Assembly: GCA_963803845.1 (NCBI GenBank)
Contig: CAWDNZ010000004.1
Span: 248,001 to 312,000 of the forward strand
From: JABDIY01 sp963803845
Lineage (GTDB): Bacteria; Actinomycetota; Acidimicrobiia; Acidimicrobiales; SZUA-35
DNA length: 64,000 bases
Direction of reading: 5' to 3'
The translations under genes were made by a program, and so were the position numbers. This document shows, piece after piece, positions 35,421 through 44,318 of the stretch (the stretch's first letter is position 1; each line of letters starts with the position of its first letter). The notes beneath the pieces are model-generated. The model saw nothing but the letters and a program-made list of their open reading frames with translations. It made no database searches and was not told where the DNA came from.

Positions 35421-36353
35421 TCAGTATTCCAATCGGTAGCGCTTGACAACGCGGTCAGCGATCACGTTGAGAACGAGTGTGATGGCAAAGAGCAGTGCCC
35501 CCACGAAGAACAGGCTGGTGAACGCCTCACCAGAGCCAACAACCTCATCGCTACCGGCTGCCACCGACGCCATGGCGGCGGTCATGGTGAGCCCTTGATC
35601 CGCCGGACTGGCAGAGAAGAGGGCCGTTGCGGCGGCACCGCCGGCGATGAAGACGACCATGGTTTCCCCAATAGCTCTGGAAGTAGCGATGATGAAGGCG
35701 GCAACGAGACCGGACACCGCCGCAGGAATCACAATTCCCACGGTCGTGGTGAGCTTCCGGGCCCCAATGCCGGCCGACGCTTCCCGCAGTGCGTTGGGCA
35801 CCGAAGCCAGTGCGTCCTCAGAAATTGATGCGATGAGCGGAATGGTGAGGATTCCCACGCCAATACCAGCCGAGATCATGTTCCCCGAGGAATTGGCATC
35901 GTCCAGCCAAGAGCGAACCAGGTTGGGGTTGATGAACTGAAGGGCAAAGAATCCCAGCACCACCGACGGGATGCCGGCGAGAACTTCCAGCATCGGCTTC
36001 AGGACCTTGCGGATCCGAGGCGTGGCATATTCCGACATATAGATCGCCGCCGCCAGACCCAGGGGAGCAGCAACGATCATGGCGATGACCGTGACCCACA
36101 GCGTCGCAACGAGCAGGGTTTTGAGGTCAAACACACCCCGCCGAGGAAACCAGCCCCGATCCCAAAGGCGGGAGAGTTCTACGTTGGTGATGAAGTTGAA
36201 CGCCTCGAAAAGCAGGGACCCGATGATCAGCAGGCTGATGAAGACCGAGGTGAGAGCGGCGGCGAAGGCAACACCCTTGACCCATCGCTCACGATTCCGG
36301 CGGCGGGAAGATCCCTGCAGCTCAGAGATGTCCCACTTGACAGAAGCGGTCAT
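35421..36353 (-). CDS. pstC: Phosphate ABC transporter permease PstC
   Basis: A 310-residue permease with a short cytosolic N-terminus, six helices, the GIPSVVLGFFALQF segment and the EAA loop ASVPNALREASAGIGARKLTT. These match PstC, the partner of PstA. It is expected in the cytoplasmic membrane. It starts six bases after the pstS stop and ends two bases before pstA, so the operon reads as one transcript. Confidence 0.96.
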   Translation of the reverse strand: MTASVKWDISELQGSSRRRNRERWVKGVAFAAALTSVFISLLIIGSLLFEAFNFITNVELSRLWDRGWFPRRGVFDLKTLLVATLWVTVIAMIVAAPLGLAAAIYMSEYATPRIRKVLKPMLEVLAGIPSVVLGFFALQFINPNLVRSWLDDANSSGNMISAGIGVGILTIPLIASISEDALASVPNALREASAGIGARKLTTTVGIVIPAAVSGLVAAFIIATSRAIGETMVVFIAGGAAATALFSASPADQGLTMTAAMASVAAGSDEVVGSGEAFTSLFFVGALLFAITLVLNVIADRVVKRYRLEY

Positions 36354-36359
36354 TCGAGA

Positions 36360-37370
36360 TCAGCGCGCTTCCCAGGCGCTGACGGTCTCGGCCATGGCGA
36401 CGTCGTCCAGCGGAACGTACTTGGCGTCGACCACTGCGTTCCTTAGACCGTAATCCATGTAGAAATCAACAAAATCCACAAGATCGGGGTTCTCGGCAGC
36501 TTTCGTCTTGTTCACGTAGATGAACAGATCCCGGGCGATTGGGTAGCTGTTGTCAGCGATGGTGGCGGAGGTGGGGGCGATGCACTCACCACCTTCTTCC
36601 TCGGAGATCTCGAACACCTTGATGCTGTCACCAGCCTCTTCAGCGAATGCGAAGCCCACCCAGCCGAAGCTGGAGTCGTCTGACGACACGTTGTTGATGA
36701 TGACGTTGTCGTTGGGGGAGCTCTGGTAGTCAAAGCGGGTGGTGATCTCTTGCCCCCGCTCCTCCAGGGTGTCCTCCAAGACGATCTCGATGAAGCTGGC
36801 GAACGTGCCGGACTCTTCGCCAGGGGCGGTAATGGTGAGCGGTGCGTCTGGCAGGTCGCCTGAGCCCCCCACTTCGAGGTTGAGTTCGTTGGCGTCAGCC
36901 CACGTTTCGAAACCCTCAGCCTCAGGCGAGGTAAGGCTGTACATGTCGGCGAAGCTCAGGCAGCTGAGGGGATTGCCAGGGCCGGACATGACGGCGATGC
37001 CGTCGATGCCAACCTTCAACTCAACAAACTCCACGCCGTTGGCAGCACAATCCTCGGCCTCGGAATCCTTGATCGCCCGGGAAGCATCAGAGATGTCGGT
37101 CTCACCGGCGCAGAATTTCTGGAAGCCGTCGCCCGTGCCAGGGCCTTCCACCGCGGTATTGACCTCGGGACGGTCTGCCTTGAACGCATCGGCCACCCGG
37201 ACCGAGATGGGTTCAACGGTGGAGGAGCCGGAGATGAAGATGTCACCACCGCCGGACGAACCATCAGCAACCGCTGCGTCATCTGAGGCTGCGATGTCAC
37301 CGTCGCTACCACAGCCAGCCGCCACCAGAGCCACGGCAAACAAAAGTGCAATCAAGAATCGTAGTTTCAT
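36360..37370 (-). CDS. pstS: Phosphate-binding lipoprotein PstS (first copy)
   Basis: A 336-residue secreted lipoprotein with a lipobox VAAGC after the signal peptide. The phosphate-binding loop ISGSSTVEPISVRVADAF and the middle motif SDASRAIKDSEAEDC mark the PstS fold. Its own promoter region of about 165 bases carries a PHO-box-like direct repeat. It is the first gene of pstSCAB-phoU-senX3-regX3. The second pstS immediately upstream is only distantly similar, so they are not a recent duplication. Confidence 0.96.
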   Translation of the reverse strand: MKLRFLIALLFAVALVAAGCGSDGDIAASDDAAVADGSSGGGDIFISGSSTVEPISVRVADAFKADRPEVNTAVEGPGTGDGFQKFCAGETDISDASRAIKDSEAEDCAANGVEFVELKVGIDGIAVMSGPGNPLSCLSFADMYSLTSPEAEGFETWADANELNLEVGGSGDLPDAPLTITAPGEESGTFASFIEIVLEDTLEERGQEITTRFDYQSSPNDNVIINNVSSDDSSFGWVGFAFAEEAGDSIKVFEISEEEGGECIAPTSATIADNSYPIARDLFIYVNKTKAAENPDLVDFVDFYMDYGLRNAVVDAKYVPLDDVAMAETVSAWEAR

Positions 37371-37442
37371 CAGGCTTTTCTCTCCAGGGATGTGTTCCGT
37401 TGATTCAGAACGGTAAAGAGGTCAAGTGACCACACACCCTCA

Positions 37443-37464
37443 GTGACGTGAACGAAAGGTAAAC
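37443..37464 (-). promoter_or_regulatory. Candidate PHO box (RegX3 site) before pstS
   Basis: On the minus strand two 11-base units follow one another: GTTTACC-TTTC then GTTCACG-TCAC. Each matches the actinobacterial PHO-box core GTTCACC at six of seven bases, with exact 11-base spacing. It lies about 73-94 bases upstream of the pstS start, in the only sizeable gap of the phosphate cluster. Spacing and place fit direct RegX3 control. Confidence 0.65.
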
Positions 37465-37535
37465 ACCTGGCATTCCTCTGAACTCGGTCTACTGCGCGCA
37501 ATGGCGCAACCGAGCCGTGAAATCAGCGCCGACGG

Positions 37536-38651
37536 CTAGCGGTTGGTCCAGCGGGCTACAGACTCCGCCCGTTCGGCCGCTGACAGGACCACGTAATCCG
37601 CGTCGGCCACGGCGTCGTTGAGGGCAACGTTCAGGTAGTAGAAAACGAAGTCGGCCACGATCGGGTCGTCGCTGGCGCCATCGACGTACAGGTACAGGTC
37701 ACGGGACAGCGGGTACAAGCCCGCTACCACGGCGGCGTCGTTGGGGATCACACAACCGGCGCCGTCGGAGACACCCAGCATTCGAACCGCCGTGGAGTTG
37801 CGGGAGGCGAATGACGAACCCACGATCCCTACCGCCGCCGGGTCTGCGGCAACCGCATCCACCAACTGGGCATTGGAATCAAGGCTTCGATTGTCCACCC
37901 GGAAGAACTTCCCGACTCCCCGAGACAATGCAAGGGGCTCGATCACCGCATCGGCGAACAGCCCCGCCGTTCCGCTGGCGGGGCCCGGTGCCACCAGCGC
38001 AACGTCGCCGGTCCCCCACGCGGTGGTGGAACCCAATTCCGAAGCGAGCGCTCCCACCGCCTCGAGCGTGGTGAGCCCAGTGGACTCCGGCCCGGCCAGG
38101 GCATACAAGTCGGTGTAGGTGAGGCATTGAAGCGCCGAAGCGTTGTTGACGACGACGGCAATCCCGTCACGCGCCAGGCGAAGCTCGATCGGTTGGACCC
38201 CACTGGAAAGGCACGATGCACTCTCGGATCCGTTAATGGCCCGGGACGCACCCACGATGCTGATCGACGGATCGTTGCAGAGATCGTCGAAGCCTGCTCC
38301 GGTGCCGGTGCCGTTGACCGTGATCGAAACATCGGGTTGACGCTGGTTGTACCCCTGAATCACCGCTCCGGTGATCGGCTCCACGGTGTTGGAGCCCGAA
38401 ATGACCAGCGAGCCACTCAGCTCGGGCGGGGTCGCGGTGGTGCTGGTTTCCTCGTCGGGATCGGGTTCTTCTTCAGCGCTGGGCACGGTGGTGGTCCCGA
38501 GAACCGAAGCCTCACGCTCCGGTTCCACACCGCCCACCTGATCGCCGGCTCCGGTGCAAGCAGCCGCCAAAAAGGCCAGCGCGAGAGCGACAAGGACGAA
38601 TCGGCCGCCGAAAAGGGACCGCCGGAGCTGTTGAGAAGGGCGAGAACTCAC
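37536..38651 (-). CDS. Second PstS-like phosphate-binding lipoprotein
   Basis: A 371-residue lipoprotein; lipobox LAAAC after a basic N-terminus (RRSLFGGRF) and hydrophobic stretch. After an acidic Thr-rich linker comes LVISGSNTVEPITGAVIQGY and later IVGASRAINGSESASC, as in PstS. The GTG start overlaps the NUDIX stop by four bases (GTGA). Unlike the first pstS it has no permease genes of its own; it may feed the same PstCA or sense phosphate. It ends 165 bases before pstS. Confidence 0.88.
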   Translation of the reverse strand: MSSRPSQQLRRSLFGGRFVLVALALAFLAAACTGAGDQVGGVEPEREASVLGTTTVPSAEEEPDPDEETSTTATPPELSGSLVISGSNTVEPITGAVIQGYNQRQPDVSITVNGTGTGAGFDDLCNDPSISIVGASRAINGSESASCLSSGVQPIELRLARDGIAVVVNNASALQCLTYTDLYALAGPESTGLTTLEAVGALASELGSTTAWGTGDVALVAPGPASGTAGLFADAVIEPLALSRGVGKFFRVDNRSLDSNAQLVDAVAADPAAVGIVGSSFASRNSTAVRMLGVSDGAGCVIPNDAAVVAGLYPLSRDLYLYVDGASDDPIVADFVFYYLNVALNDAVADADYVVLSAAERAESVARWTNR

Positions 38652-39043
38652 ACTAGAGAGTCAAGCAGACTCTGATCATGGGAATAGGACAAGAGCCGTT
38701 TTGCGTCGGGAACGGAAAGCCACCGCAACTCGTCCACCTCGTCGTTCACGACGAATTGACCCCCGGCCAGTTCCATCGACCAGTACCGGACGACCTTGTC
38801 GCGCCCCTTGTGATCCAGGTAGTTGACGGTGGGAAGTTCGCTGCGAATTGTGCCGCGAAGTCCGGTTTCCTCCTCGACCTCCCGAACCGCGCAGGTGAGA
38901 TCATCCTCTCCAGGATCCCGTTTGCCTTTGGGGTGAGACCAGTCGTCGTATCGGTCGCGATGGACCACGGCAATCTCCTGGACTCCGGAGGGACTTTTTC
39001 GCCACAAGACGCAGCCAGCCGCATACACCGTGTCTTCGCTCAT
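38648..39043 (-). CDS. NUDIX hydrolase (MutT-like, ppk1-linked)
   Basis: A 131-residue protein starting with ATG 39043 (MSEDTVYAAGCVLWRK). The NUDIX box GKRDPGEDDLTCAVREVEEETG is complete, with SHPKGKRDPGE as in MutT1 proteins of mycobacteria, which hydrolyse 8-oxo-dGTP or diadenosine polyphosphates. The His-phosphatase domain of MutT1 is missing. Start and stop overlap both neighbours by four bases (ATGA with ppk1, GTGA with pstS2). Coupling to ppk1 is seen in other actinobacteria (from memory). Confidence 0.9.
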   Translation of the reverse strand: MSEDTVYAAGCVLWRKSPSGVQEIAVVHRDRYDDWSHPKGKRDPGEDDLTCAVREVEEETGLRGTIRSELPTVNYLDHKGRDKVVRYWSMELAGGQFVVNDEVDELRWLSVPDAKRLLSYSHDQSLLDSLV

Positions 39044-41178
39044 CGGGCGACCCGCCCGGCGTTCAGGCCGAAGGCGGGTCGGAGTCCCTTTGTGGACGCC
39101 GCTACCGATGCGGCCGCTTCCGCCTCGAGCTGGTCGTGAAGACTCACGCCCGTGGTGGTACTCACCGGCACTCGCCGACTGTACGTGCCGTCGGCGTGAA
39201 GGTTCCAAGAAAGTAACTCGTCACGCAGGTTGGCGTCCAAGACATGGGTGAGCTGTTCCCGCAGTTCAGGCGAAGAGATTCGGACCAGCGCCTCTACCCG
39301 ACGGTCCAAGTTACGGGGCATGAGGTCGGCGGAACCGATGAGAATCTCGGGCTCCCCCTCACCGCGGCCGTTGCCGAACCAGTACACCCGCGAATGTTCC
39401 AGATACCGGCCCACGATGGACTTGACCCGAATGTTCTCGGACAATCCGGGGACACCGGGACGGAGGCAGCTAATCCCTCGAACGATCAAATCGATCTGCA
39501 CTCCCGCCTGGCTTGCTTCGTAGAGCTGGTCGATGAGGCGGGATGCCACCAGGCTGTTCATCTTCATGATGATCCGGCCCTTCGGCCCCAGTGATTTCTC
39601 TCGTGCGATCAGTTCACCAATCCCGGATCGGGCCGTTCCCGGTGCCACCAGAAGCCGCTTGTAGCCCACTCCCCGTCCATAGCCGGTGAGGAAGTTGAAC
39701 AGGGCTGTTATGTCGTCGCCCACGGCAGGCTCGGAGGTGATGAGGCCGAAGTCTTCATAGAATCGTGCCGTCTTTGGGTTGTAGTTACCCGTACCAACAT
39801 GGCAATAACGGCGCAGTCCGTCCTTTTCCTGGCGCACCACCAGCGTGGTTTTGCAGTGGATCTTCAGTCCCACGAGGCCATAGACAACATGGACACCTGC
39901 CTCCTCCAACCGGCGGGCCCAGCGAATGTTGGCACTCTCATCAAATCTGGCTTTCAACTCCACCAGTGCCGCCACCTGTTTGCCAGCTTCGGCGGCTCGA
40001 ATCAGCGCATCGATGATGGGCGAGTCGCCGGAGGTTCGGTACAGCGTGAGCTTGATGGCCACCACTTTGGGGTCTCGCGCCGCCACCCGCACGAACTCAC
40101 TGACCGAGCTACTGAAGCTGATGTAGGGGTGGTGGACCAGAATATCTCGCTCGCGGATTCGGCGGAAGAACTCCCCCGTTGTCTCGATGTTCGCCAGCTG
40201 GGGGTGCTGCACGCCCGGGAAGACCTCCTGAACAAGGTCGGGGCGAGACGATCCAGCGAACTGGAAGAACCCGGTGGTGTCTACGAACCCGTTCACGGTG
40301 AAGACGTCTTCGGGATCGAGGTCCAACTCTCGGAGCAAGACTTCGAGCGCAGCGTCGGGCATGTCGTCGTGGAGTTCCAGGCGGATCGCCCGACCGAAGC
40401 GCCGCCGCCGCAGCTCCATCTCCACCGCTTCCAGGAGGTCGTCGGCTTCTTCGTCGTCGAGGGTGAGGTCGGCGTTGCGGGTGACCCGGAACGGCCACGC
40501 CCCAACGACCTCCATGCCCATGAAGAGCTGATCGAGATTGGCCGTGATGACCTCTTCGAGTGCCACAAATCGCCCGGACGGTAGCTCGATGAATCGGTTC
40601 AGTGAGGGTGGGACTTTGATTCGGGCGAAGTGGGTTTCGTCCTCGACCTCGTCGCGAACGATGACCGCCAGGTTGAGTGAGAGATTGGAGATGTAGGGAA
40701 ACGGATGGCCGGGGTCCACCGCCAGCGGGGTGAGGATAGCGAAGATCCGTTCATCGAACAGCTGAGTAGCGGCCTTGATGTCGAACTCGTCGAGCTCGCC
40801 ATAATGCACGATCTCCACACCTTCGCCGGCGAGGGTGGGTCGCAGTTTATTTTCAAATACCCGCCCGAGACGGGTCATGTGGCCGGACACGATCGTGCGG
40901 ATCTCCTCCAACTGCATCAGCGGAGTCAGCCCATCCGGGGGAGCCTTCACGATTCCCGCCGCAACCTGATCCTTCAGACCGGCGACCCGGACCATGTAGA
41001 ACTCATCGAGGTTGTTGGCGAAGATTGCGCAGAATTTCAGGCGCTCGATCAAAGGCAAGCGCGGATCCTCGGCTTGGGCCAGCACGCGGTCGTTAAACGA
41101 CAGCCAGCTGATCTCCCGATTGGTGAACCGTTCGGGCAGGGAGGCGATATCTGTAACTGGGGACTCGTTCGCCATCAT
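39040..41178 (-). CDS. ppk1: Polyphosphate kinase 1
   Basis: 712 residues from ATG 41178 (MMANESPVTD) or 709 from the next ATG. It has the N-terminal RFTNREISWLSFNDRVL domain and the catalytic core: GLKIHCKTTLVVRQE, holding the His expected to form phosphohistidine, and HVGTGNYNPKTARFYEDFGLIT. It ends SLHDQLEAEAAASV. PPK1 reversibly makes polyphosphate from ATP at the membrane. It overlaps the racemase and NUDIX genes by four bases (ATGA each), so translation is chained. Confidence 0.96.
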   Translation of the reverse strand: MMANESPVTDIASLPERFTNREISWLSFNDRVLAQAEDPRLPLIERLKFCAIFANNLDEFYMVRVAGLKDQVAAGIVKAPPDGLTPLMQLEEIRTIVSGHMTRLGRVFENKLRPTLAGEGVEIVHYGELDEFDIKAATQLFDERIFAILTPLAVDPGHPFPYISNLSLNLAVIVRDEVEDETHFARIKVPPSLNRFIELPSGRFVALEEVITANLDQLFMGMEVVGAWPFRVTRNADLTLDDEEADDLLEAVEMELRRRRFGRAIRLELHDDMPDAALEVLLRELDLDPEDVFTVNGFVDTTGFFQFAGSSRPDLVQEVFPGVQHPQLANIETTGEFFRRIRERDILVHHPYISFSSSVSEFVRVAARDPKVVAIKLTLYRTSGDSPIIDALIRAAEAGKQVAALVELKARFDESANIRWARRLEEAGVHVVYGLVGLKIHCKTTLVVRQEKDGLRRYCHVGTGNYNPKTARFYEDFGLITSEPAVGDDITALFNFLTGYGRGVGYKRLLVAPGTARSGIGELIAREKSLGPKGRIIMKMNSLVASRLIDQLYEASQAGVQIDLIVRGISCLRPGVPGLSENIRVKSIVGRYLEHSRVYWFGNGRGEGEPEILIGSADLMPRNLDRRVEALVRISSPELREQLTHVLDANLRDELLSWNLHADGTYSRRVPVSTTTGVSLHDQLEAEAAASVAASTKGLRPAFGLNAGRVAR

Positions 41179-41885
41179 GGTGTCAACCGTACCTCCCGCT
41201 GGAGCGCTGCGGCGACGGCCGCCTCGGCATGCAATCGAGTGGTGGGAAAGTAGGGAAGGGCAAGGTCGGTGTTGGCCACCAACAGTTCGATCTCGGTGCA
41301 ACCGGCGATGATTCCCTGCGCTCCCCGAGCGGACAGCCGATCGATCGCCGCCAGATAGGCAGCCTTGGACTCATCGGCCACCACACCCTGCACCAGTTCG
41401 TCATAGATCACGTTGTGGATCATCGTTCGGTCAGGTTCATCGGGCACCAGCACTGCGAGACCATGTGATTCCAGACGTCGTCGGTAGAAGTCTTTCTCCA
41501 TCGTGTACCGCGTGCCCAGCAACCCGACCGTGTGCAGGTTGGCCTGCCGTACGGCGGTGGCAGTGGTGTCGCCGAGATGAAGAAACGGTACTTCGATGGC
41601 TGCTTCGATCCGGTCAGCGACCACGTGCATCGTGTTTGTGCACAACATCACCAATTCGGCGCCGGCAGCCACCAACAGCCGGGCATCCTTTGCCAAAAGA
41701 GCTCCGGCCTCGTCCCATGCACCCTGCGTTTGGAGCGCCTCGATGTCGGCAAAGTTGTAACTACGCACGATCAGATCCGCCGAAGCCCCACCACCCAATT
41801 GGGCCCGCACACCCTGATTGATCAGCCGCTCGTACTCCACCGAACTCTCCCAGCTCATGCCGCCCAGTAGCCCGATCGTCTTCAC
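41175..41885 (-). CDS. Aspartate/glutamate racemase family protein
   Basis: A 236-residue protein with the racemase Cys pair: MLCTNTMHVVAD (first Cys about residue 81) and IAGCTEIELLV (second Cys about 200). The start IGLLGGMSWESSVEYERLIN is typical of the aspartate racemase (YgeA-like) group. Many members of this group are broad-specificity amino acid racemases. Both Cys are present, so activity is expected. It precedes ppk1 with a 4-base overlap; the biochemical link to polyphosphate is unclear. Confidence 0.9.
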   Translation of the reverse strand: MKTIGLLGGMSWESSVEYERLINQGVRAQLGGGASADLIVRSYNFADIEALQTQGAWDEAGALLAKDARLLVAAGAELVMLCTNTMHVVADRIEAAIEVPFLHLGDTTATAVRQANLHTVGLLGTRYTMEKDFYRRRLESHGLAVLVPDEPDRTMIHNVIYDELVQGVVADESKAAYLAAIDRLSARGAQGIIAGCTEIELLVANTDLALPYFPTTRLHAEAAVAAALQREVRLTP

Positions 41886-41897
41886 GCCTGCCCCCCG

Positions 41898-42317
41898 TTA
41901 TGCATTGCTGCCGGACGCACCGGGCTCATACGCATGTTGGGTCAGGGACAAATCGAGACGGTGGTAGTCCGCTGCTTCGGCGGTCCACCATGCCGCCGCC
42001 GTGGTGAGCCCGCTTGGTTGGTCCAGCGTTCCAGCGCAGATGGAGATCCAATCGGGAACGCCGTCGGCCTTCCAGAACAATGTGCTGCCACACGTCCCGC
42101 AGAACCCGTAGAAGACGCCGGGGACCGGCTCATACCATCGCAGGGTCTCATCGGCGTCGAAGACCAGAGCCTCCATCTGGCAGCCCGAGGACGCCATGAA
42201 GTGCCCGGTGATCCGTCGACACCGCTCGCAGTGGCAATTGAGCACTGGTCGAAGCTGGGCCTCGGTTCGATAGCGAACTCCACCGCAGTCACATCGTCCG
42301 GATCCTGCCATCCCCAA
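41898..42317 (-). CDS. GFA/CENP-V family zinc protein
   Basis: A 139-residue protein with the cysteine arrangement of glutathione-dependent formaldehyde-activating (GFA) domains: CDCGGVRY, NCHCERCRRITG, and FCGTCGSTLF. These bind two zinc ions. Despite the name, most bacterial members have no proven glutathione function. It may share a transcript with the racemase-ppk1 genes, from which it is 12 bases away. Its upstream side borders the repeat array. Confidence 0.9.
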   Translation of the reverse strand: MGMAGSGRCDCGGVRYRTEAQLRPVLNCHCERCRRITGHFMASSGCQMEALVFDADETLRWYEPVPGVFYGFCGTCGSTLFWKADGVPDWISICAGTLDQPSGLTTAAAWWTAEAADYHRLDLSLTQHAYEPGASGSNA

Positions 42318-42377
42318 TTCTTGCAGAGAGGGCGGCCTTCAGCACCACCGCGCAGTCCGAACTAAGGCTTACGCACA

Positions 42378-42920
42378 AGTTATTGGAGTGCCGGAGGCAG
42401 AGTCTCCGTGGCATGTGAACGGCCCCCAGAGGGTCCGCAATCGCATTACTAGGCCAAGCGACACATGGTGAGCAGTCCGGGCCGCAGCTCTTGGAGGAGT
42501 TATTGGAGTGCCGGAGGCAGAGCCTCCGTGGCATGTGAACGGCCCCCAGAGGGACCGCAGAGCCTCCGTGGCATGTGAACGGCCCCCAGAGGGTCCGCAA
42601 TCGCATTACTAGGCCAAGCGACACATGGTGAGCAGTCCGGGCCGCAGCTCTTGGAGGAGTTATTGGAGTGCCGGAGGCAGAGCCTCCGTGGCATGTGAAC
42701 GGCCCCCAGAGGGACCGCAATCGCATTACTAGGCCAAGCGACACATGGTGAGCAGTCCGGGCCGCAGCTCTTGGAGGAGTTATTGGAGTGCCGGAGGCAG
42801 AGCCTCCGTGGCATGTGAACGGCCCCCGGAGGGACCGCAGAGCCTCCGTGGCATGTGAACGGCCCCCGGAGGGACCGCAGAGCCTCCGTGGCCGGCGGAA
42901 CGGCCCCCGGAGAGAGTTGC
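42378..42920. repeat. Tandem array of a 40-bp unit and an 80-bp spacer (repeat family B)
   Basis: The 40-bp unit begins GCCTCCGTGGCATGTGAACG and occurs at 42401, 42521, 42561, 42681, 42801, 42841 and, degenerate, at 42881. Between groups stand three nearly identical 80-bp spacers (42441-42520, 42601-42680, 42721-42800). Units hold GGAGGC-AGA-GCCTCC-type hairpins at their joints. The reverse complement of the unit core matches the array at 63028-63310. The period of 40 is not a multiple of three, so it is not coding. It fills the 636-base gap between the GFA gene and ino1, with no gene recognised inside. Confidence 0.88.
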
Positions 42921-42953
42921 GCGCTAACGCCACAAAATGGCGCCAGGCCTCTG

Positions 42954-44249
42954 CTACCGCGACGAAGGCTTCTCGGAGGGGCCGCACAGTTCGCGTAGCT
43001 TGTCGTGCAGAAGGCGTTCCTGCACGAACAAATCATGCTCGACCCGAGAGCCTTTGAACTGCGGGGCTTTGAAGTAGAAGCTCAGCCATTCCTGGATGCC
43101 GCTCTGACCCTTCTGCGCGGCGAGATCCATAAACAGGGCGAGGTCCAGCACCAATGGAGCGGCCAGGATCGAGTCACGGCAGAGGAAGTCCACCTTGATC
43201 TGCATCTCGTAGCCGAGCCAGCCGAAGATGTCGATGGCGTCCCAGCCCTCTTTGTTGTCGCCGCGGGGCGGGTAGTAGTTGATGCGGACCACGTGGTCAA
43301 TGTTGCCGTAGAGCTCTGGGTTGTTTTCGGGTTCGAAGATGCTGCCGAGCACGCCGAGCTTGCTGGCCTCTTTGGTCTTGAAGTTCTCCGGTGCATCCAG
43401 CACCTCGCCATCGCGGTTGCCCAGGATGTTGGTGCTGTACCAGCCGCGCAGACCCAGCATGCGTGACTTCAGGCCCGGAGCGATGAGCGTCTTCATCAGC
43501 GTTTGGCCGGTCTTGAAGTCTTTGCCGCAGATCGGAACACCGAGTTTGTTCGCAAGTTCAATCATGGCGGGAATGTCGACGCTGAGATTGGGGGCGCCGT
43601 TGGCGTAAGGCACGTGGCTTTGGAGGGCGGCGTAGGCGTAGATCTGGCTGGGGGCGATGTTGTCGTCGTTGTCCTTGAGGCCCTGCTCGAATGCGTCGAG
43701 ACTCATGTGAACGTCGCTTGGCTCCTGGTAGGCCTCGGTGGAACCGCACCACACCATCACCAGACGATCGCATTCCTGCTCAGTGCGGAAGCGTTCGATG
43801 TCGTCCATCAACGCTAGCGCCTGATCCCATTTGCTGGGAAGATCCTTGACGCGAACCCCTTCGAGGCGCGAAACCCACTTCTGATCGAACACCGCGTCCA
43901 TGGCCACCACACCCTCTAACTCCGCTGAGATGGCGGCAAGGTCAGGGCCGTTCAGAACGTTGGCCACTTCGGCAGCTTCAAGGGCGTTGTGTGAAATGGG
44001 GTCCCAGCCACCGAAGACAAGGTCGTCGAGCTGGGCGATCGGGGCGAAATCTTTGATCAGAGGCTTGGCCGTGCCGAGATTCTCCGGGTCGGTCTGTATT
44101 CGACCCATCTGGGACAGGGAGCCGATCGGCGCAACCGTGCCGTTTCGGGCGGCCATGACGCCAGCGATGACGGTGGAGGCCACGGCGCCGAGGCCGGGCA
44201 TGAGAACGCCGAGACGGCCATTCGAGGTAGACGAAGAGTCTGTAGTCAT
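42954..44249 (-). CDS. ino1: Inositol-3-phosphate synthase
   Basis: A 431-residue NAD-dependent myo-inositol-1-phosphate synthase. The dinucleotide motif LMPGLGAVASTVIAG near the N-terminus, a central VPYANGAPNLSVDIPAMIEL and KDFKTGQTLMKTLIAPG and the SHNALEAAEVANVL stretch match the eukaryote-like long form. It makes myo-inositol 1-phosphate from glucose 6-phosphate, the source of phosphatidylinositol and mycothiol in actinobacteria. It is divergent from a LysR-type regulator, across an AT-rich 69-base gap with a candidate operator. The 3' side borders the tandem repeat array. Confidence 0.96.
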   Translation of the reverse strand: MTTDSSSTSNGRLGVLMPGLGAVASTVIAGVMAARNGTVAPIGSLSQMGRIQTDPENLGTAKPLIKDFAPIAQLDDLVFGGWDPISHNALEAAEVANVLNGPDLAAISAELEGVVAMDAVFDQKWVSRLEGVRVKDLPSKWDQALALMDDIERFRTEQECDRLVMVWCGSTEAYQEPSDVHMSLDAFEQGLKDNDDNIAPSQIYAYAALQSHVPYANGAPNLSVDIPAMIELANKLGVPICGKDFKTGQTLMKTLIAPGLKSRMLGLRGWYSTNILGNRDGEVLDAPENFKTKEASKLGVLGSIFEPENNPELYGNIDHVVRINYYPPRGDNKEGWDAIDIFGWLGYEMQIKVDFLCRDSILAAPLVLDLALFMDLAAQKGQSGIQEWLSFYFKAPQFKGSRVEHDLFVQERLLHDKLRELCGPSEKPSSR

Positions 44250-44279
44250 ACCAACACAGTAGAGAATCTGAACGATTAA

Positions 44280-44295
44280 ATCTATAAGTTAAGAT
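44280..44295. promoter_or_regulatory. Candidate LysR-type site between ino1 and lysR-like gene
   Basis: ATCT-N8-AGAT in the AT-rich divergent gap of 69 bases. LysR regulators usually bind interrupted dyads of this T-N11-A type near their own promoter. No direct evidence links this site to the regulator. Confidence 0.45.
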
Positions 44296-44318
44296 ATTCT
44301 CATCAATCTGTCGAAGGG

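Noticed and set aside
42378..42920. CRISPR array reading of the regular repeats
   Set aside because: The spacers between units are copies of one 80-bp sequence, not unique, units are sometimes directly adjacent, and no cas gene is present.
42289..43057. Long open frames across the repeat array (232, 178 and 89 codons)
   Set aside because: The 40-bp period is not a multiple of three; translations are low-complexity repeats, with frames on both strands, and no ribosome site or family.
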